Shown here: positions 37,283 through 45,476 of the stretch, in pieces
How positions within the stretch are numbered: position 1 is the first letter of the stretch
Layout: each line of letters opens with the position of its first letter
DNA from: Mycolicibacterium moriokaense
Lineage (GTDB): Bacteria; Actinomycetota; Actinomycetes; Mycobacteriales; Mycobacteriaceae
NCBI RefSeq assembly: GCF_010726085.1
Contig: NZ_AP022560.1
Span: forward strand, 5,456,001-5,520,000
Reading direction: 5' to 3'
Length of the DNA stretch: 64,000 bases
Notes under the pieces: model-generated
The model's database searches: none
Told to the model about the DNA's origin: nothing
The model's input: the letters and a program-made list of their open reading frames with translations, nothing else
Made by a program: the position numbers and the translations under genes

Positions 37283-38470
37283 CTACACCGGGCTTTCGTT
37301 ACAGAGCCGCGCAGGCGGTTTGGTCAGCAGCTTGAGCATGACCGGCTGGCTGCGCGAATGATCAACACTGGACTTGGGCTTGACGCGGTCACGGGCCAGC
37401 GCCGGCGCACCGTAGCCCTCGACGCACTCCGGGTCAGGACCGTCCATCGGAAGACCGGTGAAGAACTTGGCCGCCATGCAGCCGCCGCGACAGCTGTCGT
37501 AGTGGCCGCAGCTGCTGCACGCTCCGGCGGACTGCGGCTCGCGCAGCTCACGGAACAAAGGCGCGTTCTTCCAGATGTTGTCAAAACCGTTATCGGTCAG
37601 GATGTTTCCGGCAAGGAAGCGATCGTGGATGGCGAACGGGCACGCGTACACGTCGCCGACCGGATCGATGAGGCAGACCACTCGGCCCGCGCCGCACAGG
37701 TTCAGACCCGCCAGCGCGCCGGGCTCCCCGAGGCCGGACAGGTGGAAGAACGAGTCACCGGTGAGGACGCCGTCGCCCTTGGCCACCAACCAGTCGTAGA
37801 GCTGCACCTGCTGCTCCGCGGTGGGGTGCAGTTCGTCCCACACGTCGGCGCCGCGACCCGAGGGCCGCAACCGGGTGATCCGCAGGGTGGCGCCGTAACG
37901 CGCTGCCAGAGCGGCGAAGTCGTCGAGCTGGTCGACATTCTCGCGAGTCACCACGACGGAGATCTTGGCGTCCTTGAAGCCCGCGTCGGCGAGGTTCTCC
38001 AGGGCACGGATCGCCATGTCGAACGAGCCCGCTCCCCTGACGGCGTCGTTCACTTCCGCGGTCGCGCCGTCCAGCGAGATCTGGACGTCGACGTAGTCGC
38101 TGGCCGCCAAGCGCTTGGCGACCTCAGGGGTGATCCGCACGCCGTTGGTGGAGAACTTGACCCCGACGTGGTGGGCGGTGGCGTAGTCGACGAGCTCCCA
38201 AAAGTCCGACCGCACAGTCGGTTCGCCGCCGCCGATGTTGACGTAGAACACCTGCATGCGTTCGAGCTCGTCGATGATGTCCTTGCATTGCTGCGTGGTC
38301 AGCTCGCGGGGATCGCGCTTACCCGACGAGGACAGACAGTGCACGCAGGCGAGGTTGCACGCGTAGGTGAGCTCCCATGTCAGGCATATGGGTGCGTCCA
38401 GTCCGTGCTCGAACTGCTCGATAAGCCGTGGCACGGGCTGCGCGACGGGCGCGGAATCAACTGATGTCAT
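37283..38470 (-). CDS. mftC: Mycofactocin radical SAM maturase MftC
   Basis: 395 residues. The radical SAM cluster motif CNLACVHC (Cys38, 42, 45) is intact, and the C-terminal SPASM domain has the Cys set for auxiliary clusters (VCLIDPVGDVYACPFAIHD, SAGACSSCGHYDSCRGGC, DPEC). MftC decarboxylates and cross-links the C-terminal Val-Tyr of MftA bound to MftB. ATG overlaps the mftB stop (ATGA). Four bases upstream of mftD. All features are as expected for a functional enzyme. Confidence 0.96.
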   Translation of the reverse strand: MTSVDSAPVAQPVPRLIEQFEHGLDAPICLTWELTYACNLACVHCLSSSGKRDPRELTTQQCKDIIDELERMQVFYVNIGGGEPTVRSDFWELVDYATAHHVGVKFSTNGVRITPEVAKRLAASDYVDVQISLDGATAEVNDAVRGAGSFDMAIRALENLADAGFKDAKISVVVTRENVDQLDDFAALAARYGATLRITRLRPSGRGADVWDELHPTAEQQVQLYDWLVAKGDGVLTGDSFFHLSGLGEPGALAGLNLCGAGRVVCLIDPVGDVYACPFAIHDRFLAGNILTDNGFDNIWKNAPLFRELREPQSAGACSSCGHYDSCRGGCMAAKFFTGLPMDGPDPECVEGYGAPALARDRVKPKSSVDHSRSQPVMLKLLTKPPARLCNESPV

Positions 38471-38766
38471 TGCGGCACCAACATTTTCGATTGAGCGAGC
38501 ACACCGAGCGCGTGCAGGTAAGGGGCCTGCTGTGCGTCGTCGACTCCGGCGGCACGGCAGGCGGACCGGACGTCGGGGTGGTCAGCCAGCGACTTGACCA
38601 CCTCGACGATCGTCCGGTTCTTGAGAAACGACAGCTTGCGCGTACCGAAGTGGTACAGCAGCGCGCCGAACGGCTCGGGCCGCACGGCCACCTGATGGTG
38701 AAGCCGCCAGCTGAGGTCGGGATCGAACGTCGTCACGTTCCCGTCCTCAGCCGCAGACGAGGTCAC
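38467..38766 (-). CDS. mftB: Mycofactocin precursor-binding chaperone MftB
   Basis: About 99 residues. The region FDPDLSWRLHHQVAVRPEPF and LYHFGTRKLSFLKNRTIVEV is the RRE (precursor recognition) fold that holds MftA for MftC. GTG 38766 lies 2 bases after the mftA stop and is preferred for coupling; GTG 38784 would add six residues and overlap mftA. Its stop overlaps the mftC start. Confidence 0.92.
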   Translation of the reverse strand: MTSSAAEDGNVTTFDPDLSWRLHHQVAVRPEPFGALLYHFGTRKLSFLKNRTIVEVVKSLADHPDVRSACRAAGVDDAQQAPYLHALGVLAQSKMLVPQ

Positions 38767-38768
38767 GG

Positions 38769-38882
38769 TCAGTAGACCCCGCACATCCCGTCGATCGACA
38801 CCTCTTCCACGAGGGTCTCGGTGACGAGCTCATTGTCTGACGACGCCGCCACAGCGGCCTCAACTGTCTGATTCGGCTCCAC
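38769..38882 (-). CDS. mftA: Mycofactocin precursor peptide MftA
   Basis: A 37-residue peptide, [20 protein letters not shown] then [17 protein letters not shown]. The invariant C-terminus IDGMCGVY identifies it: the last Val-Tyr becomes the redox cofactor, and the rest is the leader bound by MftB. GTG start at 38882 with GGAAAGG eight bases upstream. It is too short for ordinary gene calling. First gene of the mft operon, divergent from mftR. Confidence 0.96.
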   Translation of the reverse strand: MEPNQTVEAAVAASSDNELVTETLVEEVSIDGMCGVY

Positions 38883-38897
38883 TACCCGCACCTTTCC

Positions 38898-38915
38898 TTG
38901 ACAGAATCTCGACAA
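38898..38915. promoter_or_regulatory. Candidate MftR operator between mftA and mftR
   Basis: TTGACAGAATCTCGACAA is an imperfect inverted repeat (TTGxC...GxCAA) in the 104-base divergent gap. Further along the mftR strand, AATAAT (38933-38938) with TCGACA 18 bases upstream could form its promoter. Known MftR-type regulators bind in this gap. Confidence 0.5.
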
Positions 38916-38986
38916 ACTGTGATCGAGGTCGCAATAATATGGCATCGAGTGCCAGAATGAAAGCCGGGGCCGGAAAAGGAGTGCGC

Positions 38987-39613
38987 GTGGACGCAGATGC
39001 CCAGCACCGCGTCGGTCGTCGGCGGTCCACCAGCTGGGATCACATCAGCAACGTGGCGCTCGAGCTGTTCGCCGCGCGCGGCTTCGACGAGGTGAGCGTC
39101 GACGACGTCGCCGAGGCGGCGGGCATCGCGCGGCGCACGCTGTTCCGCTACTACCCGTCCAAGAACGCCCTGCCCTGGGGTGACTTCGAGGCCCACCTGG
39201 CCCACATGCGCGACCTGCTCGCCGACCTCGATCCCGATGTGGGTATCGATGCTGCACTGCGCACGGCGCTGTTGGCCTTCAACACCTTTGACGACGCCGA
39301 GACGGCGCGACACCGGCAGCGGATGCGGGTGATCCTGCACTCCGCAGAGCTGCAGGCCTACTCGATGACGATGTACGCGGGCTGGCGCGCCGTCGTCGCC
39401 ACATTCGTCGCACGCCGGCTGGGCGTGAAGGAGACCGACCTCGTGCCGCAGACGGTGGCGTGGACCATGCTCGGCGCTGCACTGTCGGCCTACCAGCATT
39501 GGCTCGACGACGAGTCGGTGCCGCTGCTGCGGGCGCTCGGCGACGCCTTCGACACCGTCAGCGACGGGCTCAAGGCCCTGGACAACCGCGCCGTTGAAAG
39601 AATTCATGATTAG
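38987..39613 (+). CDS. mftR: Mycofactocin system TetR-family regulator MftR
   Basis: 208 residues from GTG 38987, chosen because AAGGAG stands five bases before it and the protein then begins [20 protein letters not shown] as in Rv0691c; ATG 38939 or 38957 would add an unmatched lead. [23 protein letters not shown] with the DFE/HLAH segment behind. MftR represses the mft genes and in mycobacteria responds to long-chain acyl-CoAs. Divergent from mftA. Confidence 0.92.
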   Translation: MDADAQHRVGRRRSTSWDHISNVALELFAARGFDEVSVDDVAEAAGIARRTLFRYYPSKNALPWGDFEAHLAHMRDLLADLDPDVGIDAALRTALLAFNTFDDAETARHRQRMRVILHSAELQAYSMTMYAGWRAVVATFVARRLGVKETDLVPQTVAWTMLGAALSAYQHWLDDESVPLLRALGDAFDTVSDGLKALDNRAVERIHD

Positions 39614-39651
39614 GGCGTCGGAGTTGTGACCGCCGCGGCGACGATAGGGGT

Positions 39652-40176
39652 GTGAGCGCCGAACCGGATGGCAACGACGCTCCGCGCCAACTGCTGGCGA
39701 TGTACGACGAATCGCTGCCCGTCGTGTACGGGTATTTCGTCCGCCGATGTAGTGACCGCGGAACCGCCGAGGATCTGACGTCGGACACATTCCTGGCGGC
39801 GATGGATGCCGCTCGCAAGGATGACCCGCCGCCGATGACGCTGCCGTGGCTGCTCGGGGTGGCGCGCCACAAACTGGCCGACCACTACCGTCGCCGCCAC
39901 GACCGGTTCAACGTCCCTGTCGCCGAGTTGCCTGAGCCCGTCGACGCGGGCGACGACTGGGACGCCGAGCTCGACCGCATCGTCGCGGAGAGTGTGTTGG
40001 CCAAGCTGCCCGAGCAGCATCGCACCGTGTTGGCACTTCGCTATATGGATGACTGTTCCGTGCCGGAGTGCGCCGAGTTGATCGGACGCACCGTGCACGC
40101 CACCGAGGCGCTGCTGGTGCGGGCGCGGCGAGCCTTCAGAGCCCACTATCCGGAGCGGGAAGGAGGGAAGCCGTGA
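39652..40176 (+). CDS. ECF-family RNA polymerase sigma factor
   Basis: 174 residues with region 2 (about 10-75: YDESLPVVYGYFVRRCSDRG, TAEDLTSDTFLAAM) and region 4 (about 112-165: LPEQHRTVLALRYMDDCSVP). GTG start at 39652 lies close to TAGGGG and might be leaderless. No anti-sigma factor with a zinc motif follows; instead the next gene, overlapping by four bases (GTGA), encodes a triple VOC protein. Signal and target promoters are unknown. Confidence 0.9.
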   Translation: MSAEPDGNDAPRQLLAMYDESLPVVYGYFVRRCSDRGTAEDLTSDTFLAAMDAARKDDPPPMTLPWLLGVARHKLADHYRRRHDRFNVPVAELPEPVDAGDDWDAELDRIVAESVLAKLPEQHRTVLALRYMDDCSVPECAELIGRTVHATEALLVRARRAFRAHYPEREGGKP

Positions 40177-41453
40177 ACAACAGCCACGATCCGCTGACCG
40201 TGCTGCATGGCGATGAGCTTGTCGTCCAACCTGATCCGGCGTTCGCGGCTCGACTGCGCTCACGACTGGAAAGTGCGCTGAACCTGCCCAATCGGACCGA
40301 AGGAGTTGAAATGAGCGGCACCGATACCGCCATCGCCGAGCTGACCCAACCGGCCCCCGCCGCGGGTCTGCCGCGGCCTGGCGCGCTGCCCTACCTCACC
40401 GTCGCCAACGCGCGCGAGGCGATCGATTGGTACGTCGACGCGCTGGGCGCCGTCGTCGTCGGCGAACCGTTCCTGATGGCCGACGGCCGCGTCGGGCACG
40501 CCGAACTCGCACTCGGCGGCGGTGTGCTGTACCTGGCCGACGAGTACCCCGAGATCGGCCTGAGAGGTCCAGCGCCGCAATCGAACTCGGTCAGTCTGAT
40601 GCTGGCGGTGCCGGACACCGACGCCGCGCTCGAACGCGCCCGTGAACGAGGAGCCCGGGTGCAGCGGGAGCCGTACGAGGACCACGGGGCGCGCGGCGCG
40701 ACGATCATCGACCCGTTCGGGCATCGCTGGATGCTCAGCGGACCCGTCACCGGCGCGGTCGTGCCGATCCAGCACGGCGATGTCGGCTACATCTCGGTGT
40801 GGACACCCGACGCCGACCGGGCGTCCGCGTTCTACCGTCACGTGCTCGGCTGGAACTACGACCCGGAGACCCACCAGGTCACCAACACCAAGCAGCGCAT
40901 CGGTCTCTTCAGCGTGCCTGGCCACAACACCTTGTTCTGCAGTTACGCGGTGCTCGATCTGGAGGGTGCGCGACAGGCGATCGTCGCCGCCGGCGGGACT
41001 GTCGACCAACTGGAGGAGTTCGACTTCGGCGTCCTGTGTGGCGCGACGGATCCGGCCGGAACCAGCTTCGCGGTGTTCCAGCCGGCGCCGGGTATCCCCC
41101 GGCCGGAGCTGAACGGCACTGGGCCAGGCGAGCTTTCGTACATCACGTACGAGGTGCCGGATTCGGCCGCCTTCAAGGCGTTCTACAGCGGGCTGTTGTT
41201 CTGGACGTTCGAGCCGGGTCGCATCGATGACGGCTGGCAGGTGCAGGGCACCCACCCGATGGCGGGCGTCGCAGGTGGCAGCCCTGAAGCGGTCACGGTG
41301 CCGATGTGGAACGTCGAGGACATCGACGCCGCGGTGGCGCGCGTGCGCGAGGTTGGCGGCACCGTCATCGACGGGCCGTCGCAGCAGGCGTACGGCAAGT
41401 CGGCGCTGTGCACCGACGATCAGGGTACGAAGTTCTATCTCGGCGAGCTCTAA
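40173..41453 (+). CDS. Protein with three VOC (glyoxalase-like) modules, linked to sigma factor
   Basis: 426 residues from GTG 40173, which overlaps the sigma-factor stop; GGAGGG precedes it. Residues 1-50 (NNSHDPLTVLHGDELVVQPD followed by PAFAARLRSRLESAL) are not VOC and resemble the cytoplasmic stub seen in sigma-linked regulators. Three beta-alpha-beta-beta-beta VOC modules follow, near 70-190 (PYLTVANAREAIDWYVDALG), 205-305 (VGYISVWTPDADRASAFYRH) and 318-425 (GELSYITYEVPDSAAFKAFY). VOC proteins act as glyoxalases, dioxygenases or ligand binders. Translational coupling to the sigma factor suggests regulation, by inference only. Confidence 0.85.
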   Translation: MNNSHDPLTVLHGDELVVQPDPAFAARLRSRLESALNLPNRTEGVEMSGTDTAIAELTQPAPAAGLPRPGALPYLTVANAREAIDWYVDALGAVVVGEPFLMADGRVGHAELALGGGVLYLADEYPEIGLRGPAPQSNSVSLMLAVPDTDAALERARERGARVQREPYEDHGARGATIIDPFGHRWMLSGPVTGAVVPIQHGDVGYISVWTPDADRASAFYRHVLGWNYDPETHQVTNTKQRIGLFSVPGHNTLFCSYAVLDLEGARQAIVAAGGTVDQLEEFDFGVLCGATDPAGTSFAVFQPAPGIPRPELNGTGPGELSYITYEVPDSAAFKAFYSGLLFWTFEPGRIDDGWQVQGTHPMAGVAGGSPEAVTVPMWNVEDIDAAVARVREVGGTVIDGPSQQAYGKSALCTDDQGTKFYLGEL

Positions 41454-41518
41454 GATTTGCGATTTCGGCGTGGCTGGTCACGCTGAGCGTGACCCAGCAC
41501 GCCGAACTCGCCAAAAAA

Positions 41519-42694
41519 CTAGCCGAGGACGTCCGCGATCGGCGCGCCTGAAGCGATCTTGCCGCGGGCCTTCATCACCTTGCCGGGCATGCCGCCGCCG
41601 ACCACCCCGGCGACGATGCCGTCGCGCTCGTAGTACGCCAGGAACTTGCGGCCGTCATCCTCGACGACATGGACGACGTCGTCGGCTTCGGGCTCACCGA
41701 GGCACTGGATCTTGACGTCGTACTGGTCGCTCCAGAAGTAGGGCACCGAGACGGTGGCGGGGATGTCCTGGCCGAGCATCGCGGGCACCAGCACCCGCGC
41801 CTGGTCGGCCACATTGCTCCAATGTTCCACGCGCACTTGGTGTCCGAGGCTGTGACGCCAGGAGGCGACGTCGCCGATCGCCCACACGTGCGGTGCGCTG
41901 GCACGCCCTTGGTCGTCACAGACGACGCCGTTGTCGATCTCGAGTCCGCTGCCCTCGAGCCAGCCGGTGGCCGGATGCGACCCGATGCCGACGACCACCA
42001 GATCCGCATCGATCTCTGTGCCGTCGTCGAGGACGACCTTCTCCACCCGCGAGGTTCCGCTGACTTGCGAGACTCCGACGCCGCAGCGCACGTCGACGCC
42101 TTCGGCGCGGTGCAGCCGCGCGACCAGCTCACCGATCGTCCCACCGAGCACCGACGCCAACGGGAACGGCTGCGGCTCCACCAGGACGACGTCGACACCC
42201 AACTTGCGCAGGCTCGCCGCCACCTCGCAGCCGATGAAGCCCGCACCGACGACCACCGCTCGTCGCGCCGAGCCGGCCTCCTTGCGCAGCGCGAGGCTCT
42301 CGTCGAAGTTGCGCAGCACGTGAATTCCCTCGAGATCGGGGAATGACGGAATGCGTTTGGGCACCAGGCCCGTCGCGATGATCAGCTCGTCGTAGCGCAG
42401 TTCGGTGCCGTCCGCCAGCGTCAGCGTCTGCGACGCCGTATCCACCGATCGGGCCCCGTTGCCGAGCAACAAGGTGATGTTGTTCTCTTCGTAGAATTCG
42501 GCGGGCTTGAGCGTGACGTCGTCGGTCTCGGCGCGCAGCACTTCCTTCGACAGCGGCGGCCGGTCGTACGGCAGGTGGTCCTCGTCGCTGACGATGGTGA
42601 CCGGCCCGGCGTACTCCGAGCGCCGCAACTGTTCGGCCGTGCGCGCCGCCGCCAGGCCGCCGCCGACGATGACGACTCCTCCACTCGTAGACAT
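41519..42694 (-). CDS. FAD/NAD-dependent ferredoxin reductase
   Basis: 391 residues from ATG 42694 (MSTSGGVVIVGGGLAAARTA). Two Rossmann motifs, GGGLAAA near residue 10 and GAGFIGCEVAA near 150, plus HVWAIGDVA mark the ferredoxin/rubredoxin reductase group (Rv0688-like). Such enzymes feed electrons from NADH to ferredoxins of P450s or oxygenases. The gene stands alone, convergent with the VOC gene; it is the only evident reductase for the P450s at 27-30 kb, a speculative link. An upstream in-frame start at 42724 adds ten residues. Confidence 0.9.
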   Translation of the reverse strand: MSTSGGVVIVGGGLAAARTAEQLRRSEYAGPVTIVSDEDHLPYDRPPLSKEVLRAETDDVTLKPAEFYEENNITLLLGNGARSVDTASQTLTLADGTELRYDELIIATGLVPKRIPSFPDLEGIHVLRNFDESLALRKEAGSARRAVVVGAGFIGCEVAASLRKLGVDVVLVEPQPFPLASVLGGTIGELVARLHRAEGVDVRCGVGVSQVSGTSRVEKVVLDDGTEIDADLVVVGIGSHPATGWLEGSGLEIDNGVVCDDQGRASAPHVWAIGDVASWRHSLGHQVRVEHWSNVADQARVLVPAMLGQDIPATVSVPYFWSDQYDVKIQCLGEPEADDVVHVVEDDGRKFLAYYERDGIVAGVVGGGMPGKVMKARGKIASGAPIADVLG

Positions 42695-42739
42695 GGGCAG
42701 ATTTTGCACGATGCCGCCCGCCAAGTGGCGGCCACCCCG

Positions 42740-43186
42740 TCAGCCCCGGTCTCTGTCGATGATGTTGGTCAGCACCACGATGCTCTCGCTGCGTTCGACA
42801 TCGGCCGCCGAGCGAATCCGTTCCAGCGCCTCTTCCAGATGGCGCATATCGCGGGCGACGACATGCAGAATCGCGTCCGCGGTCCCCGTGACGGTGGCCG
42901 CGCCGATCACCTCGGGAATGTCGATCCAGGCCGCGCGCAAGCGTTCTGGCGCGATCGTGCCGTGCCGGAACACCTGCACATACGCCTCGGTGTTCCAGCC
43001 GAGCGCGCTCCGGTCGACGACCGTGGTGAACCCGCGGATGACCCCGTTCTCCAGCAGCCGGTCGACCCGGCGTTTCACCGCGGGCGCCGATAGGTTGACG
43101 CGCTCGCCGATCTCCGCGTAGGTGGCCCGCGCGTCGTCGGCGAGTGCGGCCAGGATTCGCTCGTCGGTCTCATCCAGGCGGTCCAT
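42740..43186 (-). CDS. Lrp/AsnC-family regulator of the arginine genes
   Basis: 148 residues. N-terminal winged HTH (LDETDERILAALADDARATY, then AEIGERVNLSAPAVKRRVDR) and C-terminal RAM ligand domain (ADAILHVVARDMRHLEEALE). Three tandem starts exist (GTG 43198, ATG 43189, ATG 43186); the last has GGAGG at five bases. It is divergent from the DDAH/ornithine aminotransferase operon, the same layout as Rv2324 with Rv2323c-Rv2319c, so it probably responds to an amino acid and controls those genes. Confidence 0.9.
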   Translation of the reverse strand: MDRLDETDERILAALADDARATYAEIGERVNLSAPAVKRRVDRLLENGVIRGFTTVVDRSALGWNTEAYVQVFRHGTIAPERLRAAWIDIPEVIGAATVTGTADAILHVVARDMRHLEEALERIRSAADVERSESIVVLTNIIDRDRG

Positions 43187-43436
43187 CATCACCTCCACAC
43201 AACAAATCGCCAGAAATCTATGCCTGAGAGAACAAATAGTAAGTCATTACGCAATGAACGGCGATTGCTTGCAAAATAGATCGACCATATCGTTGATTTA
43301 TGACGATCTCAGATCTCGCCGCACGGAGGCGCTCCGGGCCGCCGGTATCCGATGTCGCCGCACGGACGCGCCCAGACGCCGACACCTCCCCTGCGCGCGT
43401 GGCCTCTCCACGTACCCCGCGCCCCGCCACTACGCC

Positions 43437-44210
43437 ATGACGGCGCCGACGTTCTTCGCCGTCGAGTACGCGATCAACCCCTGGATGGACACCTCGGTCT
43501 CGGTGGACACCCACGTCGCGCTCAGTCAGTGGGAACACCTGCGCCAGACGTATAAGGAACTCGGGCACACCGTCGAGTTGGTCGAACCCGTCGCCGGGCT
43601 GCCCGACATGGTCTACGCCGCCAACGGCGGCCTGATCGTCAACGGCGCGGCCGTCGTCGCCCGATTCGCCTACCCGCAACGCGCAGGCGAAGCCGCGGCC
43701 TACGCCGAGTGGATGCGCCGGCACGGCTACGACGTCGCCGAAACCCGACACACGAACGAAGGCCAGGGCGACCTGCTGGTCGTCGGTTCGATCATCCTGG
43801 CGGGCCACGGTTTTCGCACGGACCGACGAGCGCACGAGGAGATCGCCGCCATCGTCAAGATGCCCGTCGTCAGCCTCGAACTCGTCGATCCGCGGTTCTA
43901 TCACCTCGACACCGCGCTCGCCGTACTCGACGACACGACGATCGCGTTCTATCCACCCGCGTTCAGCGCCGAGTCCAGAGCGAGATTGCTCGAGCTGTTC
44001 CCTGACGCCATCGAGGTGGGCAGCGCCGACGCGAACGTGCTCGGCTTAAACGTCGTATCCGACGGCCTCAACGTCGTCCTGCCTGCGGCCGCGACCGGCT
44101 TCGCCGAACAACTGAAACAGGCCGGCTTCCGACCCATCGGCGTCGATCTCTCCGAGCTGCTCAAAGGCGGCGGATCCGTCAAATGCTGCACACTGGAGGT
44201 ACATCCGTGA
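43437..44210 (+). CDS. Dimethylarginine dimethylaminohydrolase-like (arginine-modifying) hydrolase
   Basis: 257 residues from ATG 43437 (MTAPTFFAVEYAINPWMDTS). Matches Rv2323c; the C-terminal SVKCCTLEV contains the catalytic Cys of the guanidine-modifying superfamily, and LPDMVYAANGG, DPRFYHLDTAL supply the Asp/His acid-base part. Such enzymes turn (methyl)arginine into citrulline or act as ornithine-forming hydrolases. In relatives coding begins further upstream (PRHYxM); the in-frame upstream stretch here encodes PAPRHYA but offers no good start. Its stop overlaps the next start. Confidence 0.85.
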   Translation: MTAPTFFAVEYAINPWMDTSVSVDTHVALSQWEHLRQTYKELGHTVELVEPVAGLPDMVYAANGGLIVNGAAVVARFAYPQRAGEAAAYAEWMRRHGYDVAETRHTNEGQGDLLVVGSIILAGHGFRTDRRAHEEIAAIVKMPVVSLELVDPRFYHLDTALAVLDDTTIAFYPPAFSAESRARLLELFPDAIEVGSADANVLGLNVVSDGLNVVLPAAATGFAEQLKQAGFRPIGVDLSELLKGGGSVKCCTLEVHP

Positions 44211-45460
44211 CCATCGTCGACACCGTGAACGCCACCGAGGAAGCGATCGCCCTCGACGACCGCTACGTCGCACACAACTATTCGCCGCTACCGGTGGTCG
44301 CGGCGAGCGCGGAGGGCGTCTGGATCACCGATGTCGAGGGCCGACGCTATCTCGACTGTCTGGCGGCCTATTCGGCGGTCAACTTCGGCCACCGCAATCC
44401 GGAGATCATCGCCGTCGCCCATGCGCAGTTGGACAAGCTGACGCTCGTGAGCCGCGCGTTTCACTCCGATCGGCTCGGCCCGTTCTGCGAGGCGTTGGCC
44501 GAACTCTGCGGCAAAGACATGGTGCTGCCGATGAACAGCGGCGCCGAGGCCGTTGAGAGCGGTATCAAAGTCGCCAGGAAATGGGGCACCGACGTCAAGG
44601 ACGTGCCCGCGGGGCAGGGCAATATCGTGGTGGCGCGCAACAACTTCCACGGTCGCACGACGACGATCATCAGCTTCTCCGACGACGAGACGGCGCGACG
44701 CGGCTTCGGTCCGTACACGCCGGGGTTCCGTGCGGTGCCCTTCGGCGACGCCGACGCCCTTGCCGCGGCGGTCGATGAGAACACCGTCGCGGTGCTGCTC
44801 GAGCCGATCCAGGGTGAGGCCGGGATCATCGTTCCGCCGCCCGATTTCCTGCCGCGAGTGCGCGCGCTGTGCACCGAGCGCAACGTGCTGATGATCGCCG
44901 ACGAGATCCAATCGGGCCTGGCACGCACCGGACGCACCTTCGCCTGCGACCACTTCGGCGTGGTGCCCGACATGTATCTGCTGGGCAAAGCCCTGGGTGG
45001 CGGCGTGGTTCCGCTCTCGGCCGTGGTGGCCAACCGGGACATCCTGGGCGTGTTGCATCCGGGCGAGCACGGCTCGACGTTCGGTGGCAATCCGCTGGCG
45101 GCAGCGATCGGCACCACCGTGGTAGCGATGCTGCAACGCGGCGAGTTCCAGTCGCGTTCAGCAGAACTCGGCGAGCAGCTGCATCGGCGACTGCATGCGC
45201 TGTTCGGGTACGGCGTGGTCGCGGTACGCGGCATGGGGCTGTGGGCCGGCGTGGACATCGATCCGGCGCTCGGCACCGGTAAGCAGATCAGCCGCAAGCT
45301 CGCCGAGCGCGGCGTCCTGGTCAAGGACACGCACGGGTCGACGCTGCGCTTCGCGCCACCGCTGGTGATCACCGCCGAGGAGATCGACTGGGCGATTGAT
45401 CAATTCGCCGATGTTCTGGCCGATGCAGGTCCACACTTGACCGGGAGCCCCGCGCGATAG
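44207..45460 (+). CDS. rocD: Ornithine aminotransferase
   Basis: 417 residues from GTG 44207, overlapping the upstream stop by four bases and preceded by GGAGG. Class-III PLP fold: MNSGAEAVESGIKVARKWGT, LLEPIQGEAGIIVPP, IADEIQSGLARTGR with the conserved Asp, and LLGKALGGGVVPLSA with the PLP Lys. It converts ornithine plus 2-oxoglutarate into glutamate semialdehyde and glutamate. In M. tuberculosis the homologue is split in two (rocD1/rocD2); here it is one uninterrupted frame. Confidence 0.95.
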   Translation: MTIVDTVNATEEAIALDDRYVAHNYSPLPVVAASAEGVWITDVEGRRYLDCLAAYSAVNFGHRNPEIIAVAHAQLDKLTLVSRAFHSDRLGPFCEALAELCGKDMVLPMNSGAEAVESGIKVARKWGTDVKDVPAGQGNIVVARNNFHGRTTTIISFSDDETARRGFGPYTPGFRAVPFGDADALAAAVDENTVAVLLEPIQGEAGIIVPPPDFLPRVRALCTERNVLMIADEIQSGLARTGRTFACDHFGVVPDMYLLGKALGGGVVPLSAVVANRDILGVLHPGEHGSTFGGNPLAAAIGTTVVAMLQRGEFQSRSAELGEQLHRRLHALFGYGVVAVRGMGLWAGVDIDPALGTGKQISRKLAERGVLVKDTHGSTLRFAPPLVITAEEIDWAIDQFADVLADAGPHLTGSPAR

Positions 45461-45476
45461 GCCTTCAGGAGGCATC

